From contig CAJXEB010000002.1 of assembly GCA_913052585.1 (NCBI GenBank), positions 18,978 to 82,977 of the forward strand: a DNA stretch of 64,000 nt, read 5' to 3'. The translations under genes were made by a program, and so were the position numbers. Below the pieces are notes generated by a model. The model saw only the letters and a list, made by a program, of their open reading frames with translations, was not told the origin of the DNA and searched no databases. The stretch comes from an uncultured Flavobacteriaceae bacterium. GTDB lineage: Bacteria > Bacteroidota > Bacteroidia > Flavobacteriales > Flavobacteriaceae. Shown piece by piece: positions 29,027-40,177 of this stretch. Each line of letters starts with the position of its first letter. Position 1 is the stretch's first letter.

Positions 29027-31888
29027 TTGAAGCCAATAAAACTCCATATCACCTTAATTTTTTTAATGGTATGGGGTTTTGTTTTTTGTCAGCAATACAC
29101 TAATTACTCATTAAAGGATGGTTTACCTAGTAATCATGTGTATAGAATTACACAGGACTATGATGGATTTATTTGGATTATTACTGATAGAGGAATTTCA
29201 AAATTTGATGGAAAGACGTTTAAAAATTTTACCATAAAAGACGGCTTGCCTAGTAATGATATTTGGAGTATTAAAATCACACCCGATAATAAAAAATGGT
29301 TTTTCTCAAGAGCTAATAAATTGGGCTATATTTTAGAAGATAAAGTGTACTCCTTTCCTTCTAATCGAGATGAAATACTCTATCCTCGATATATATTACA
29401 ATCTGGAAATGAAATAGCCTTTAATGATGGGCATTTTTTTTATACTTTAAAAGATTCTATTTGGAAAGGAAAAGAAGTTGAAATAGATACCATGAATCTT
29501 ATAAAACAACTAGTCCTACATCCTTATATAAAATATCAGCTATTAACTACTGAAGGTGAACTTTCATTAGCTACCACTAAAGGAAAGGAAATGTTGTCTG
29601 TAAATTTTAATACTACTAAGCGTGTAACCTACCACAATCAAATAAATGATAGCCTATATATGTATGCGTCTCTAAATGATTATAGCTTCATTAATTTAAA
29701 CACAAGAACGCTACATACCATTTCGAGAGCATCTCAAAATATCAAAAATGATTTTAGATATTTGCGTGCACATCAAGTAAATGATGAGGTGCAACTTACA
29801 GGGTTAAATTTTGTAAGCTATCTAGACGATCAATTTGAAATGGAAAAATTTCAGTCTATTCCTAAAGTATTTGACTCACATTTCTCATTCATAGATAAAA
29901 TAGGTAATGTTTGGTCTGCTACCTTTAATCATGGGATATATATGTTACCTAAGGCGAAAAGCGATGTTTCCTATCTTGCACAAAACAAAAAAATCCAACA
30001 ATTAAAGCTAATCGACACTACGCTATATGCAGCAGTTTTTAAGGAAGGGTATTTTAAAATTTCAGATCAATTAAATTCTGTTATAAAGAATAGCCAATTT
30101 CAATACGGAATCTCAAATATTCCAGAACTTCAAAGCATATTTTTTTCTTCAAGAAATGCACTTGTTGTTCTGAAAAACAACAGATTAAAACCTTTGGACG
30201 TCACGGAATATTTTAATACTGTTAACTCATTTGCAAGAGAACTATTATATTGGAAAGGAAATTTATATGGGTATAATAGTTTTGGTATTTCTAAAATAAA
30301 TCTGCAAAATTTTACCATTGAAAAAGCATATAAATCTTATGCTACTACGTCTATTTCAAAAACAAAAGAAGAATTATTTATTGGTAATCAACAAGGGCTA
30401 TTTAAGTTAAAAAAGGACAGTATTATAAAAATAATATCTAATCCGTTGTTTGATTTTCCTGTTATTAGTCAAGTGCCCTATTATGATAATCAGGTTATTA
30501 TTGGTACAGATGGTAATGGAGGGTATGTTACTAATAGCCATAATGCCTATACCATTGAGGGCGCAAAAGATTTGAGTGTGCAAGATATTTTTGTGCAGAC
30601 AGCTACAAATTTTTGGCTTGCTACAAATAGAGGAGTTCATAAAGTAACAAGAAAAGATACGAGCTATGCTATTACACGTTCTTATTATGAAGCAGACGGG
30701 CTCTTATCTAACAATACCAATAGTGTCGTGATAAAAAACGACTCTTTGTATGTGGCTACAGATATAGGGATTTCTGTAATGAGTTTGCAACAAGAACACA
30801 TTAATCAATTGCAAGAGTTGTATGTAAAGTCTGTTTTAGTAAATGGAGGTTCGCAGAATGATTGCTCTTTTTCCATTCCGTACGCAAAAGATAATTATCT
30901 GTCATTCAATATAGCTGTCATAGACTATTCAAACCAAGCTAACTTAAAGTACTCTTATCGATTATCTCCCATTAATAAAGGATGGGTATCGACAACATCT
31001 CAAGAAATAAATTTTACCAATTTAAAACCGCAGCAATATCAGTTAGAATTTAAGGCTACTAATCATCATAATGTGAGTGTTTATAAAACAGTAGACTTTA
31101 ATATTAGCCCCTTATGGTATCAAACTTTGTGGTTTAAAATACTTGCGTTGTTTGGGTTTTTACTATTGATGTACCTATTTTTTAGATGGTTTAGAGTTCG
31201 CATTCAAAAAAAGATTATAACACAAGAAAGAGCAAAACAAAAAGCTATTTTTCATGAGTTACACGCATTGCGATCACAAATGAATCCACACTTTGTATTT
31301 AACTCTTTGAATGCTATTCAATATTATATGAATAAGAATGAAATTGAATTATCTGAAAAGTATCTGGTTAAATTTTCTAGACTTATTAGAATGTTTTTCG
31401 ATTTTTCACGAGAGCAGTTTATTAGTATTGAACAAGACATAAAGTTACTTAAAGCCTATCTCGAAATAGAGAAAATGCGTTTTGGAGAAGATTTTAAATT
31501 TAAATTTATTGTAGATACTAAAATGAACCTCGATACTAAAATTCCTTCGATGTTATTGCAACCCATTGTTGAAAATGCAGTAAATCATGGGCTTTTTCAT
31601 CAAAAAGGAAAAGGAAAAGTTTCAATAGAAATACAGAAACTAAATGAAGAAGAAGGTTTTACAGTATGCATTAAAGACAATGGAGTAGGTTTTAAAAGAG
31701 CCAAAGAAATTAAAGCAAAATCTGTAAAAAAACACAACTCAAAAGCTACCGAAATTATTTTAGATCGGATTAAATTAATAAACAATTCCAGTCACTGGAA
31801 TATAGTCCAAAAAATAACAGACTTAACTAGCAATGGTTCAACTGGTACAGAAGTATTACTGACATTTAAACAAAATAAATATGATTAA
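29027..31888 (+). CDS. Propeller-domain sensor histidine kinase (LytS/YpdA-type, His_kinase PF06580-like)
   Basis: NYSLKDGLPSNHVYRITQDYDGFIWIITDRGISKFDG propeller repeats, Y_Y_Y-like region, TM, HELHALRSQMNPHFVFNSLNAIQYYM, HATPase (IVENAVNHG). TTG start at 29027 preferred over 29003. Confidence 0.9.
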   Translation: MKPIKLHITLIFLMVWGFVFCQQYTNYSLKDGLPSNHVYRITQDYDGFIWIITDRGISKFDGKTFKNFTIKDGLPSNDIWSIKITPDNKKWFFSRANKLGYILEDKVYSFPSNRDEILYPRYILQSGNEIAFNDGHFFYTLKDSIWKGKEVEIDTMNLIKQLVLHPYIKYQLLTTEGELSLATTKGKEMLSVNFNTTKRVTYHNQINDSLYMYASLNDYSFINLNTRTLHTISRASQNIKNDFRYLRAHQVNDEVQLTGLNFVSYLDDQFEMEKFQSIPKVFDSHFSFIDKIGNVWSATFNHGIYMLPKAKSDVSYLAQNKKIQQLKLIDTTLYAAVFKEGYFKISDQLNSVIKNSQFQYGISNIPELQSIFFSSRNALVVLKNNRLKPLDVTEYFNTVNSFARELLYWKGNLYGYNSFGISKINLQNFTIEKAYKSYATTSISKTKEELFIGNQQGLFKLKKDSIIKIISNPLFDFPVISQVPYYDNQVIIGTDGNGGYVTNSHNAYTIEGAKDLSVQDIFVQTATNFWLATNRGVHKVTRKDTSYAITRSYYEADGLLSNNTNSVVIKNDSLYVATDIGISVMSLQQEHINQLQELYVKSVLVNGGSQNDCSFSIPYAKDNYLSFNIAVIDYSNQANLKYSYRLSPINKGWVSTTSQEINFTNLKPQQYQLEFKATNHHNVSVYKTVDFNISPLWYQTLWFKILALFGFLLLMYLFFRWFRVRIQKKIITQERAKQKAIFHELHALRSQMNPHFVFNSLNAIQYYMNKNEIELSEKYLVKFSRLIRMFFDFSREQFISIEQDIKLLKAYLEIEKMRFGEDFKFKFIVDTKMNLDTKIPSMLLQPIVENAVNHGLFHQKGKGKVSIEIQKLNEEEGFTVCIKDNGVGFKRAKEIKAKSVKKHNSKATEIILDRIKLINNSSHWNIVQKITDLTSNGSTGTEVLLTFKQNKYD

Positions 31889-32627
31889 AGCGATTTTAGT
31901 AGACGACGAGAAAATGGCTTTAGAAGGGTTAATGCTTAAAATTAAAAAGCAATTTTCTGGAATTGAAATTATGAAGACATTTCAGAGTCCAGAAAAAGCA
32001 GTGGCTTTTATAAATAAAAATCAACCAGATATTCTTTTTCTAGATATAGAAATGCCAGTTCTAAGCGGTTTTGATGTGTTGGCTCAAATAGAAAATCCAA
32101 ACTTTGAAATCATATTTGTCACGGCTTATAATGATTATGCTATTGAGGCTTTTCAACATGCTGCTATTGGCTATGTATTAAAACCAATTGACTCTTCAGA
32201 GTTAGAAACAGCAATCAATAACGCATTAAAAAACGTGAATAACAAAAGTGCCTTGGAGAAAAACAACACCTTTTTACATCATTTAATAAGCACCTCAAAT
32301 CAAGCAAATAAGTTAATGATTCCTACTGTTGATGGGTTTTTATTTGTGAATTATGAAGAGATTATTCATATGGAAGGCTATGACGGTTACACAAAAATTC
32401 ATCTTGAAAATACTTCTGAAATTTTAAGTTCATACAACATCGGGAAGTTTGAAAAAATGGTTACTGATAATTTTTACAAATGCCACAAATCGCACATTAT
32501 CAACTTACACAAAGTCTCCGAATTTAAAAACGAAGGATATATCATTCTAGAAAATCAAAAAACAATCCCCGTGTCTAAAACAAAACGAAAAGAATTTTTA
32601 CAGTTATTTACCAAACATAATTTATAA
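31881..32627 (+). CDS. LytTR-family response regulator
   Basis: Receiver AILVDDEKMALEGL, ILFLDIEMPVLSGFDVL; C-terminal LytTR KCHKSHIINLHKVSEF. Overlaps the kinase ORF. Confidence 0.95.
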   Translation: MIKAILVDDEKMALEGLMLKIKKQFSGIEIMKTFQSPEKAVAFINKNQPDILFLDIEMPVLSGFDVLAQIENPNFEIIFVTAYNDYAIEAFQHAAIGYVLKPIDSSELETAINNALKNVNNKSALEKNNTFLHHLISTSNQANKLMIPTVDGFLFVNYEEIIHMEGYDGYTKIHLENTSEILSSYNIGKFEKMVTDNFYKCHKSHIINLHKVSEFKNEGYIILENQKTIPVSKTKRKEFLQLFTKHNL

Positions 32628-32834
32628 AAAACTCGTCATCAACAAAGGTTCAAATCAGACTTAATTTATTTTCTTTTACTGTCGCTAATCAAGAGTTTTT
32701 TGTAGTAAACTTTGATCTAAATCTTAAAAAGCAACCGAATTCAAACATCATTCTACTGTATGTAAAGTCTATTTTTTTATTTTCATATTAAGAAGTTTGA
32801 GAATTATTTTTATAAAAAAAACCGTAATTCTCAC

Positions 32835-32842
32835 TACCTTTG
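32835..32842 (+). promoter_or_regulatory. -7 box TACCTTTG for udk
   Basis: TAnnTTTG 14 nt upstream of the ATG at 32857. Confidence 0.5.
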
Positions 32843-32856
32843 TAAAAACCCTTTTT

Positions 32857-33471
32857 ATGCTTGTAATTGGAATTGCCGGAGGTACCGGAAGTGGTAAAAC
32901 CACTGTTGTAAATCAAATTATACAAGAACTTCCAGAAGACGAAGTTTGTGTTATTTCACAAGATTCATATTACAAAGACACTAGTCATTTACTATTTGAC
33001 GATCGAACTAAAATAAATTTTGATCACCCAAAAGCAATTGATTTCGATTTATTAGTCACTCACTTAATAGAATTAAAAAAGGGTAACGCTATTGAGCAGC
33101 CCATATACTCTTTTGTTGAACATAATCGCACAAAGGAAACCATAACTATGTATCCTAAAAAGGTGATTATTGTGGAAGGTATTTTAATACTTACTCACAC
33201 CGATATCCGAGAACTTTTTGATATAAAATTATATGTTCACGCAGATAGTGACGAGCGGTTGATAAGGCGATTACGAAGGGATATGTCTGAGCGTGGTAGA
33301 GATTTAGACGAAGTGTTAAGTCGTTATAAAAACACACTAAAACCAATGCATCAGCAGTTTATAGAACCTACTAAGGAATTTGCAGATATTATTATTCCAA
33401 ATAATAGATACAATACAGTTGCTGTAGATTTAATAAGAAAAATTATCAATCAAAGATTAATCGAAAATTGA
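32857..33471 (+). CDS. udk: Uridine kinase
   Basis: MLVIGIAGGTGSGKTTVVNQI, SQDSYYKD, NFDHPKAIDFDLL, RLIRRLRRDMSERGRDLDEVL. Start moved from 32797. Confidence 0.94.
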   Translation: MLVIGIAGGTGSGKTTVVNQIIQELPEDEVCVISQDSYYKDTSHLLFDDRTKINFDHPKAIDFDLLVTHLIELKKGNAIEQPIYSFVEHNRTKETITMYPKKVIIVEGILILTHTDIRELFDIKLYVHADSDERLIRRLRRDMSERGRDLDEVLSRYKNTLKPMHQQFIEPTKEFADIIIPNNRYNTVAVDLIRKIINQRLIEN

Positions 33472-33803
33472 AAAAAATTACCGATATAAAAAACAAAAAA
33501 TGGTTTCGATTTGTAAGTAATAAATACTTACTAATTATGATTCTTTTTTTAGTTTGGATGTTTTTTTTTGACACCAATTCCTTTTTTATACATCAAGAAT
33601 TAAATGATGATATTAAGAAACTTGAAAACAACAAAAAAGTATATCAAGAGGAAATTAAAAATGATAAAGTTTTTATTGATAAAATGAAAGATAGCAATGA
33701 AATTGAAAAATTTGCAAGAGAAAAATATTATCTTAAAAAGGAAAATGAAGACATTTATATTATAGAACATGAAGACAGTATAAAAAACAAAAATAATGAG
33801 TGA
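33468..33803 (+). CDS. FtsB/DivIC-type septum formation initiator
   Basis: Short N-terminal TM followed by coiled coil and IEKFAREKYYLKKENEDIYII. Confidence 0.85.
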   Translation: MKKITDIKNKKWFRFVSNKYLLIMILFLVWMFFFDTNSFFIHQELNDDIKKLENNKKVYQEEIKNDKVFIDKMKDSNEIEKFAREKYYLKKENEDIYIIEHEDSIKNKNNE

Positions 33804-35175
33804 TTATTTGTTTAAAGAATTTGATGAAGTTTCTTCTAAAGAATGGAAGCAAAAAATTCAAGTAGATTTAAAAGGAGCTGATTATAACGAAACGCTCATC
33901 TGGAAAAATTTAGAAGGAATTGATGTCAAACCATTTTATCATCAAGATGAGTTTAAGGCTGATTTCAAAGAAATACCTGGATTTCCAAAAGATTGGAATA
34001 TTGCTCAATCAATTTTTATTGATGATGAAAAAATTGCCAATCACCTCATTGTAGATGCTATTAAAAGAGGTGCAGAAGCAGTTGTATTAATAGCTAATAA
34101 TGAATTTAATATCGAGCAAGTTTTTAATGAATTTTCGTTTGAAAACACCATTATATATTTTGATTTAAAATTTTTATCTGAATCATTTATCTCTAATTTA
34201 AAACAGTTTTTTTCTAATAAAACAGCAAGCGTCTTTTACAATATAGATATTATTGGAAACCTGGCTAAGTCTGGAAACTGGTATTCTAACTTAAAAGGAG
34301 ATCATTCAACTTTAGCAAAAATCATAGAACAAAACCCTCAAGAAAACATAGTAAGTGTCGACGGGACATTGTTTCAAAACAGTGGTGCTACTATGGTTCA
34401 ACAACTAGCATATTGTTTATCTCAGGCTAATGAATATCTAAATCATTTTAAAAACACGCCACTTTCAAAAAACAATACGTTTTCAATAACATTTAAACTT
34501 AGTTTGGGGTCTAATTATTTTTTTGAAATTGCTAAAATTAGAGCGCTTAGAAAATTATATGCATTACTTGCAAACGAATATAGTTTTTCAACAGAATGTC
34601 ATATAATAACTTTTCCTTCTAATCGGAATAAAACAATTTACGATTACAATATAAACATGCTTCGGACAACTACCGAAAACATGAGTGCAATCATTGGAGG
34701 ATCAAATACCGTATGCAATAACTCATACGATTCCATCTTTCATAAAAGCAATGAATTTGGTGAAAGAATAGCTAGAAACCAACTATTAATACTTAAACAA
34801 GAAAGCTATTTTGAAGCTTCAAATAACCCCGCTAAAGGATCCTATTATATAGAAACTATAACAGATCAACTTTCTGAAAAAGCCTTAACCTTATTTAAAA
34901 ACATCGAAGCAAATGGTGGTTTTCTTTCTCAATTAAAAGAAGGCACTATTCAACGAAAGCTTAAAGAAAGTGCACAAAAAGAACAAGAGTTATTTGATAG
35001 TGGAGCATTAGAATTATTAGGCACCAATGTCCATCAAAACCCAAATGATAAAATGAAAGATGATTTAGAGCTCTTTCCTTTTATGAAAAAAAACACTAGA
35101 AAAACACTTATTGAACCAATTTTAGAAAGACGTCTTTCTGAAAAAAATGAACAAGAAAGATTAAAGACTGAATAA
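33796..35175 (+). CDS. Methylmalonyl-CoA mutase small subunit-like protein
   Basis: FDEVSSKEWKQKIQVDLKGADYNETLIWKNLEGIDVKPFY; NPAKGSYYIETITDQLSEKAL. Confidence 0.9.
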   Translation: MSDYLFKEFDEVSSKEWKQKIQVDLKGADYNETLIWKNLEGIDVKPFYHQDEFKADFKEIPGFPKDWNIAQSIFIDDEKIANHLIVDAIKRGAEAVVLIANNEFNIEQVFNEFSFENTIIYFDLKFLSESFISNLKQFFSNKTASVFYNIDIIGNLAKSGNWYSNLKGDHSTLAKIIEQNPQENIVSVDGTLFQNSGATMVQQLAYCLSQANEYLNHFKNTPLSKNNTFSITFKLSLGSNYFFEIAKIRALRKLYALLANEYSFSTECHIITFPSNRNKTIYDYNINMLRTTTENMSAIIGGSNTVCNNSYDSIFHKSNEFGERIARNQLLILKQESYFEASNNPAKGSYYIETITDQLSEKALTLFKNIEANGGFLSQLKEGTIQRKLKESAQKEQELFDSGALELLGTNVHQNPNDKMKDDLELFPFMKKNTRKTLIEPILERRLSEKNEQERLKTE

Positions 35176-35181
35176 TTTTTT

Positions 35182-35766
35182 ATGAAAAAATATAGTATCC
35201 TTATAGCAATTGCAATAACAATTTTAAGTTGTAAAAAACAAGAAGCTATTGAATATCAATTTACAGATAGCCCAGAAACAATTAAATGTAAAGGTTTAGA
35301 TTATGATTTAACTCACGAAGCCTATTATAGTTTTAGACAAGACATCGCAATCTATGTAAAGGAACTTCATATTGGGTATGACTATTTAAATTACAAAGAG
35401 AGTCTTGGCTATTATATTTATAGAGGGGCACAAGGAAACTTCGATTATAAAGAAATAGCAAGTCCACACACAATCAAATTATTAAAATTACTAAAAGAAA
35501 ACACTGATATTTGGGATACCACATCTCCAAAAAGTAAAATTAACTATCATTCAGAATTTATAACCTGTTTAGTTCAGAATATTAAAAATGAAGAAATAAA
35601 ACAAACTATTATTTCTTTAATTGAAAGTAATTCAATGAACCCTTTCATTTTTGCAGAAAACTACAGAGAATATGTTTTTGACAGTTATTCAGATAATCAT
35701 TTTGGAGTGCTGATTGCTTTCGATACCTATTATCAATATTTATACGATATGGATTTTAATAAATAA
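35182..35766 (+). CDS. Hypothetical lipoprotein between mutase subunit genes
   Basis: Lipobox-like TILSCKK; same strand with very short intergenic gaps. Confidence 0.7.
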   Translation: MKKYSILIAIAITILSCKKQEAIEYQFTDSPETIKCKGLDYDLTHEAYYSFRQDIAIYVKELHIGYDYLNYKESLGYYIYRGAQGNFDYKEIASPHTIKLLKLLKENTDIWDTTSPKSKINYHSEFITCLVQNIKNEEIKQTIISLIESNSMNPFIFAENYREYVFDSYSDNHFGVLIAFDTYYQYLYDMDFNK

Positions 35767-35768
35767 TC

Positions 35769-37838
35769 ATGGGTAGAAAAAATTTACAACATCTTAATTT
35801 TTCAGATTCAGAAATAGTTCAAAAAAATAAATCTAAAAAATTTAATCATCAAAATTTTGTTGCTGGAATCGCTCCTTATTTAAGGGGTCCCTACTCAACG
35901 ATGTATGTTCGCCGACCTTGGACGATAAGACAATACGCTGGTTTTTCTACAGCAGAAGACAGTAATGCTTTTTATAGAAGAAACCTAGAAGCTGGACAAA
36001 AAGGCCTTTCTGTAGCTTTCGATTTAGCGACTCATAGAGGATATGATAGCGATCATGAACGCGTGGAAGGAGATGTTGGAAAAGCTGGAGTTGCTATAGA
36101 TAGTATTGAAGATATGAAAATATTATTCGATAAAATTCCATTGGATAAAATGAGTGTTTCTATGACTATGAATGGTGCAGTTTTACCAATTATGGCTTTT
36201 TTCATCGTTGCTGCTGAAGAGCAAGGTATTTCACCTGAAGCTCTTTCAGGAACCATCCAAAACGATATTTTAAAGGAATTTATGGTTAGAAACACCTATA
36301 TCTACCCACCTACTCCTTCGATGAGAATCATCAGTGATATTTTTGAATATTCTTCTAAAAACATGCCGAAATTTAATTCTATTTCTATTTCGGGATATCA
36401 TATGCAAGAAGCGGGTGCAACTTGCGAAATTGAGTTGGCATATACCTTAGCAGATGGTTTAGAATATATTAGAACAGGAATCAATGCAGGAATGGATATT
36501 GATAGTTTTGCTCCTAGACTTTCATTTTTCTGGGCAATAGGAATGGATCATTTTACAGAAATCGCTAAACTTAGAGCAGCCCGGTTACTTTGGGCAAAAT
36601 TGGTCAAGAAATTCAACCCAAAAAATCAAAAATCTTTAGCTTTAAGAACACATTGCCAAACTAGTGGCTGGAGTTTAACAGAACAAGATCCTTTTAATAA
36701 TGTATCAAGAACTTGTATTGAAGCTGCTGCTGCTGCATTTGGCGGCACTCAATCTTTACATACCAATGCGCTTGATGAAGCCATTGCTTTACCAACCGAT
36801 TTTTCAGCAAGAATAGCTAGAAACACACAAATATACCTTCAAAAGGAAACTCAAATCACAAAAACGGTAGATCCTTGGGCGGGAAGTGAATTTATAGAAA
36901 AAAAGACGGAAGGAATAGCTAATAAAGCTTGGGAATTAATTCAGGAAGTAGAAAAATTAGGAGGAATGACAAAGGCTATTGAAGCTGGAATTCCAAAATT
37001 AAGAATTGAAGAAGCTGCTGCAAGGAAGCAAGCACGAATAGATTCCAGTCAAGATATTATTGTTGGAGTTAATAAATATCGTTTAGAAAAAGAAGATCCT
37101 CTTCAAATTTTAGATGTAGACAATCAGAAAGTTCGGTTATCTCAAATTGAACGATTAAATAGTATTAAAGAGACACGAGATTCAGTTAAGGTTAAAAATG
37201 CATTGTTAAAATTAACGCAATCTGCCCAATCAGGTGAACAAAATTTATTAGATTTAGCAATTGTTGCAGCTCGAGAAAGAGCTACCTTAGGAGAAATTAG
37301 TGATGCTTTAGAAAAAATTTACGGAAGACATAAAGCACAAATTAAATCATTTAGCGGTGTGTATAGTAAAGAAATAAAAAATGATCCATCATTTGAAAAA
37401 GCAAGAGAACTTGCTAATAAATTTGCAGAATTAGAAGGACGGCGTCCTCGAATTATGATTGCAAAAATGGGGCAAGATGGTCATGATAGAGGTGCTAAAG
37501 TAGTCGCAACAGGTTATGCGGATGTAGGTTTTGATGTGGATATTGGTCCATTATTTCAAACCCCGGAAGAAGCAACACAACAAGGCATCGAAAATGATGT
37601 TCATATTATTGGTGTTTCTTCACTTGCAGCAGGACATAAAACATTAGTCCCAAAAGTAATTGATGAACTAAAAAAATACGGCAGAGAAGATATTATGGTT
37701 ATTGTAGGTGGTGTGATTCCTCCACAAGATTATCAATTTTTATTTGATGCTGGTGCAGTTGCTGTTTATGGTCCTGGGACAAAAATTAGTGAAGCTGCCA
37801 TCGATTTATTACAAATTTTAATTGACTCGGTAGCATAA
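35769..37838 (+). CDS. Methylmalonyl-CoA mutase large subunit with B12-binding domain
   Basis: [39 protein letters not shown]12-binding [39 protein letters not shown]. Confidence 0.97.
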   Translation: MGRKNLQHLNFSDSEIVQKNKSKKFNHQNFVAGIAPYLRGPYSTMYVRRPWTIRQYAGFSTAEDSNAFYRRNLEAGQKGLSVAFDLATHRGYDSDHERVEGDVGKAGVAIDSIEDMKILFDKIPLDKMSVSMTMNGAVLPIMAFFIVAAEEQGISPEALSGTIQNDILKEFMVRNTYIYPPTPSMRIISDIFEYSSKNMPKFNSISISGYHMQEAGATCEIELAYTLADGLEYIRTGINAGMDIDSFAPRLSFFWAIGMDHFTEIAKLRAARLLWAKLVKKFNPKNQKSLALRTHCQTSGWSLTEQDPFNNVSRTCIEAAAAAFGGTQSLHTNALDEAIALPTDFSARIARNTQIYLQKETQITKTVDPWAGSEFIEKKTEGIANKAWELIQEVEKLGGMTKAIEAGIPKLRIEEAAARKQARIDSSQDIIVGVNKYRLEKEDPLQILDVDNQKVRLSQIERLNSIKETRDSVKVKNALLKLTQSAQSGEQNLLDLAIVAARERATLGEISDALEKIYGRHKAQIKSFSGVYSKEIKNDPSFEKARELANKFAELEGRRPRIMIAKMGQDGHDRGAKVVATGYADVGFDVDIGPLFQTPEEATQQGIENDVHIIGVSSLAAGHKTLVPKVIDELKKYGREDIMVIVGGVIPPQDYQFLFDAGAVAVYGPGTKISEAAIDLLQILIDSVA

Positions 37839-38375
37839 ATGACAAAATATATCATTAAAACTGAAAGGCTTGGCTTACGTAATTGGCGTTCTAGTGATTT
37901 AGAACCATTTACTAAAATGAGCCAGGATGAAGAAGTAATGAGCTATTTTCCAAAATTATTGTCAAAAGAAGAATGCAATGATTTTATAAAACGAATGCAA
38001 TTGCATTTTAAGAAATTTGAATTTTGTTATTTCGCAGTAGATATCATAGAAACTGGAGAATTTATAGGTTTTACAGGAATGTTAAATCAAAATTATAAAA
38101 GTAATTTCACCCCATGCATAGACATTGGTTGGCGATTAAAGAGAAGTTCTTGGGGTAATGGTTATGCCACTGAAGCTGCAAAAAGTTGTTTAAAATATGC
38201 AGCTAATGAGTTAAATATAAACAAAATATACTCCCTTGCTCCTATTCTCAATACCAATTCAATTGCAATTATGAAAAAAATTGGAATGACATACGATTCC
38301 AAATTTTATCATCCAGCATTAAAAGATGATGATCGTTTAAAAGAATGTATGGTATATAAAAAAATAAATTATTAA
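37839..38375 (+). CDS. GNAT-family acetyltransferase (RimJ-like)
   Basis: TERLGLRNWRSSDLEPF, RLKRSSWGNGYATEAAKSCLKYAANELNINKIYS. Confidence 0.9.
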   Translation: MTKYIIKTERLGLRNWRSSDLEPFTKMSQDEEVMSYFPKLLSKEECNDFIKRMQLHFKKFEFCYFAVDIIETGEFIGFTGMLNQNYKSNFTPCIDIGWRLKRSSWGNGYATEAAKSCLKYAANELNINKIYSLAPILNTNSIAIMKKIGMTYDSKFYHPALKDDDRLKECMVYKKINY

Positions 38376-38397
38376 GCTAAAAACAGAAAACCTAAAT

Positions 38398-39279
38398 ATG
38401 AATTATACTAAAAAAATGTTGCGTGACGACGCTTTAAAAGGAAAGACAATAGTAGTAACGGGAGGTGGAAGTGGCCTTGGAAAAGCAATGACTACCTACT
38501 TCTTAGAATTAGGAGCAAATGTAGTAATTACTTCTAGAAATATAGAAAAACTTCAAGCTGTAAAAACAGAATTAGAAGCACAAACCGGAGGAAATGTTCT
38601 TCCTGTGCAATGCGATGTTAGACATTACGATCAAGTTGAAGCAATGCTTAAGGCTTCTGTAGATGCTTTTGGAACTGTTGATGTTTTACTTAATAATGCT
38701 GCTGGTAATTTTATTTCTCCAACAGAAAGGCTTTCTGCTAATGCTTTTGATACCGTTATAGATATTGTTTTAAAAGGAACTAAAAATTGCACCTTAGCTT
38801 TTGGAAAGTATTGGATAGAAAAAAAGGAAACAGAAAAAGTAGTTTTAAATATAGTAACTACATATGCTTGGACAGGTTCTGCTTATGTAGTGCCTAGTGC
38901 AACTGCAAAAGCAGGTGTACTTGCAATGACTCGTTCATTAGCAGTAGAATGGGCAAAATACGGGATGCGCTTTAATGCAATTGCCCCAGGTCCTTTTCCT
39001 ACTAAAGGAGCTTGGGATCGATTATTACCAGGTGATTTAAAAGAAAAATTCGATTTTTCAAAGAAAGTTCCGTTAAAAAGGGTGGGGGAACACCAAGAAT
39101 TAGCAAATTTAGCTGCCTATTTGGTATCTGATTTCTCTGCATACGTTAATGGTGAAGTGATAACTATTGATGGAGGAGAATGGCTGAAAGGAGCGGGACA
39201 GATGAATATGTTAGAAGAAGTTCCGGCAGAAATGTGGGATATGTTAGAAAAAATGATACGTTCAAAAAAGAACAAATAG
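38398..39279 (+). CDS. SDR-family oxidoreductase (2,4-dienoyl-CoA reductase-like)
   Basis: VVTGGGSGLGKAMT, NNAAGNFISPTERLS, NAIAPGPFPTKGAWDRL, VNGEVITIDGGEWL. Confidence 0.9.
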   Translation: MNYTKKMLRDDALKGKTIVVTGGGSGLGKAMTTYFLELGANVVITSRNIEKLQAVKTELEAQTGGNVLPVQCDVRHYDQVEAMLKASVDAFGTVDVLLNNAAGNFISPTERLSANAFDTVIDIVLKGTKNCTLAFGKYWIEKKETEKVVLNIVTTYAWTGSAYVVPSATAKAGVLAMTRSLAVEWAKYGMRFNAIAPGPFPTKGAWDRLLPGDLKEKFDFSKKVPLKRVGEHQELANLAAYLVSDFSAYVNGEVITIDGGEWLKGAGQMNMLEEVPAEMWDMLEKMIRSKKNK

Positions 39280-39406
39280 CACTTGTTTTTTATATAGAGT
39301 TGTTCTAATCCAACACTTTATGATATTGTTCATTACCTGTTAACAAAATTCCCTTTAAAACCGCGTAATTAATTGTATTTTTAAACCTAAAATTTGCTCT
39401 AAATTT

Positions 39407-40177
39407 ATGGGAAAAATAATAGCTATTGCTAACCAAAAGGGAGGTGTTGGAAAAACGACCACTACTATCAACCTTGCAGCTTCTTTAGGGGTTCTTGAAA
39501 AAAAAGTGTTATTGATTGATGCAGATCCTCAAGCAAACGCTTCTTCTGGACTTGGAATTGATGTTGAAAGTGTCGAAAATGGGACCTATCGTTTATTAGA
39601 ACATTCCATTACTGCAAAAGAAGCAATTGTAGCTACCAATTCACCCAATGTAGATATCATACCTGCACATATTGATTTAGTTGCCATAGAAATTGAATTA
39701 GTAGATAAAGAAGAAAGAGAATATATGCTTAAAAAAGCTATTGAATCTTTAAAAGAATCGTATGATTATATACTTATAGATTGTGCTCCTTCATTAGGTT
39801 TATTAACACTAAATGCATTAACAGCTTCCGATTCTGTAATTATTCCAATACAATGTGAATATTTTGCGCTTGAAGGTTTAGGTAAGTTATTAAATACCAT
39901 TAAAAGCATTCAAAAAATCCACAATCCTGACTTGGACATTGAAGGTTTATTATTAACCATGTACGACTCTAGACTTCGCCTCTCCAATCAAGTAGTTGAA
40001 GAGGTAAAAAAACACTTCGACAAAATGGTTTTTAAAACAATCATTCAGCGTAACGTTCGTTTAGGAGAAGCGCCAAGTTATGGAGAAAGCATTATTAGTT
40101 ATGATGCTGGCAGTAAAGGTGCTAATAATTATTTAAGTTTGGCACAAGAATTAATTGAGAAAAACGAAATTAATTAA
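39407..40177 (+). CDS. parA: ParA/Soj chromosome-partitioning ATPase
   Basis: IANQKGGVGKTTTTINLAA, LLIDADPQANASSGLG, ILIDCAPSLG. Confidence 0.96.
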   Translation: MGKIIAIANQKGGVGKTTTTINLAASLGVLEKKVLLIDADPQANASSGLGIDVESVENGTYRLLEHSITAKEAIVATNSPNVDIIPAHIDLVAIEIELVDKEEREYMLKKAIESLKESYDYILIDCAPSLGLLTLNALTASDSVIIPIQCEYFALEGLGKLLNTIKSIQKIHNPDLDIEGLLLTMYDSRLRLSNQVVEEVKKHFDKMVFKTIIQRNVRLGEAPSYGESIISYDAGSKGANNYLSLAQELIEKNEIN

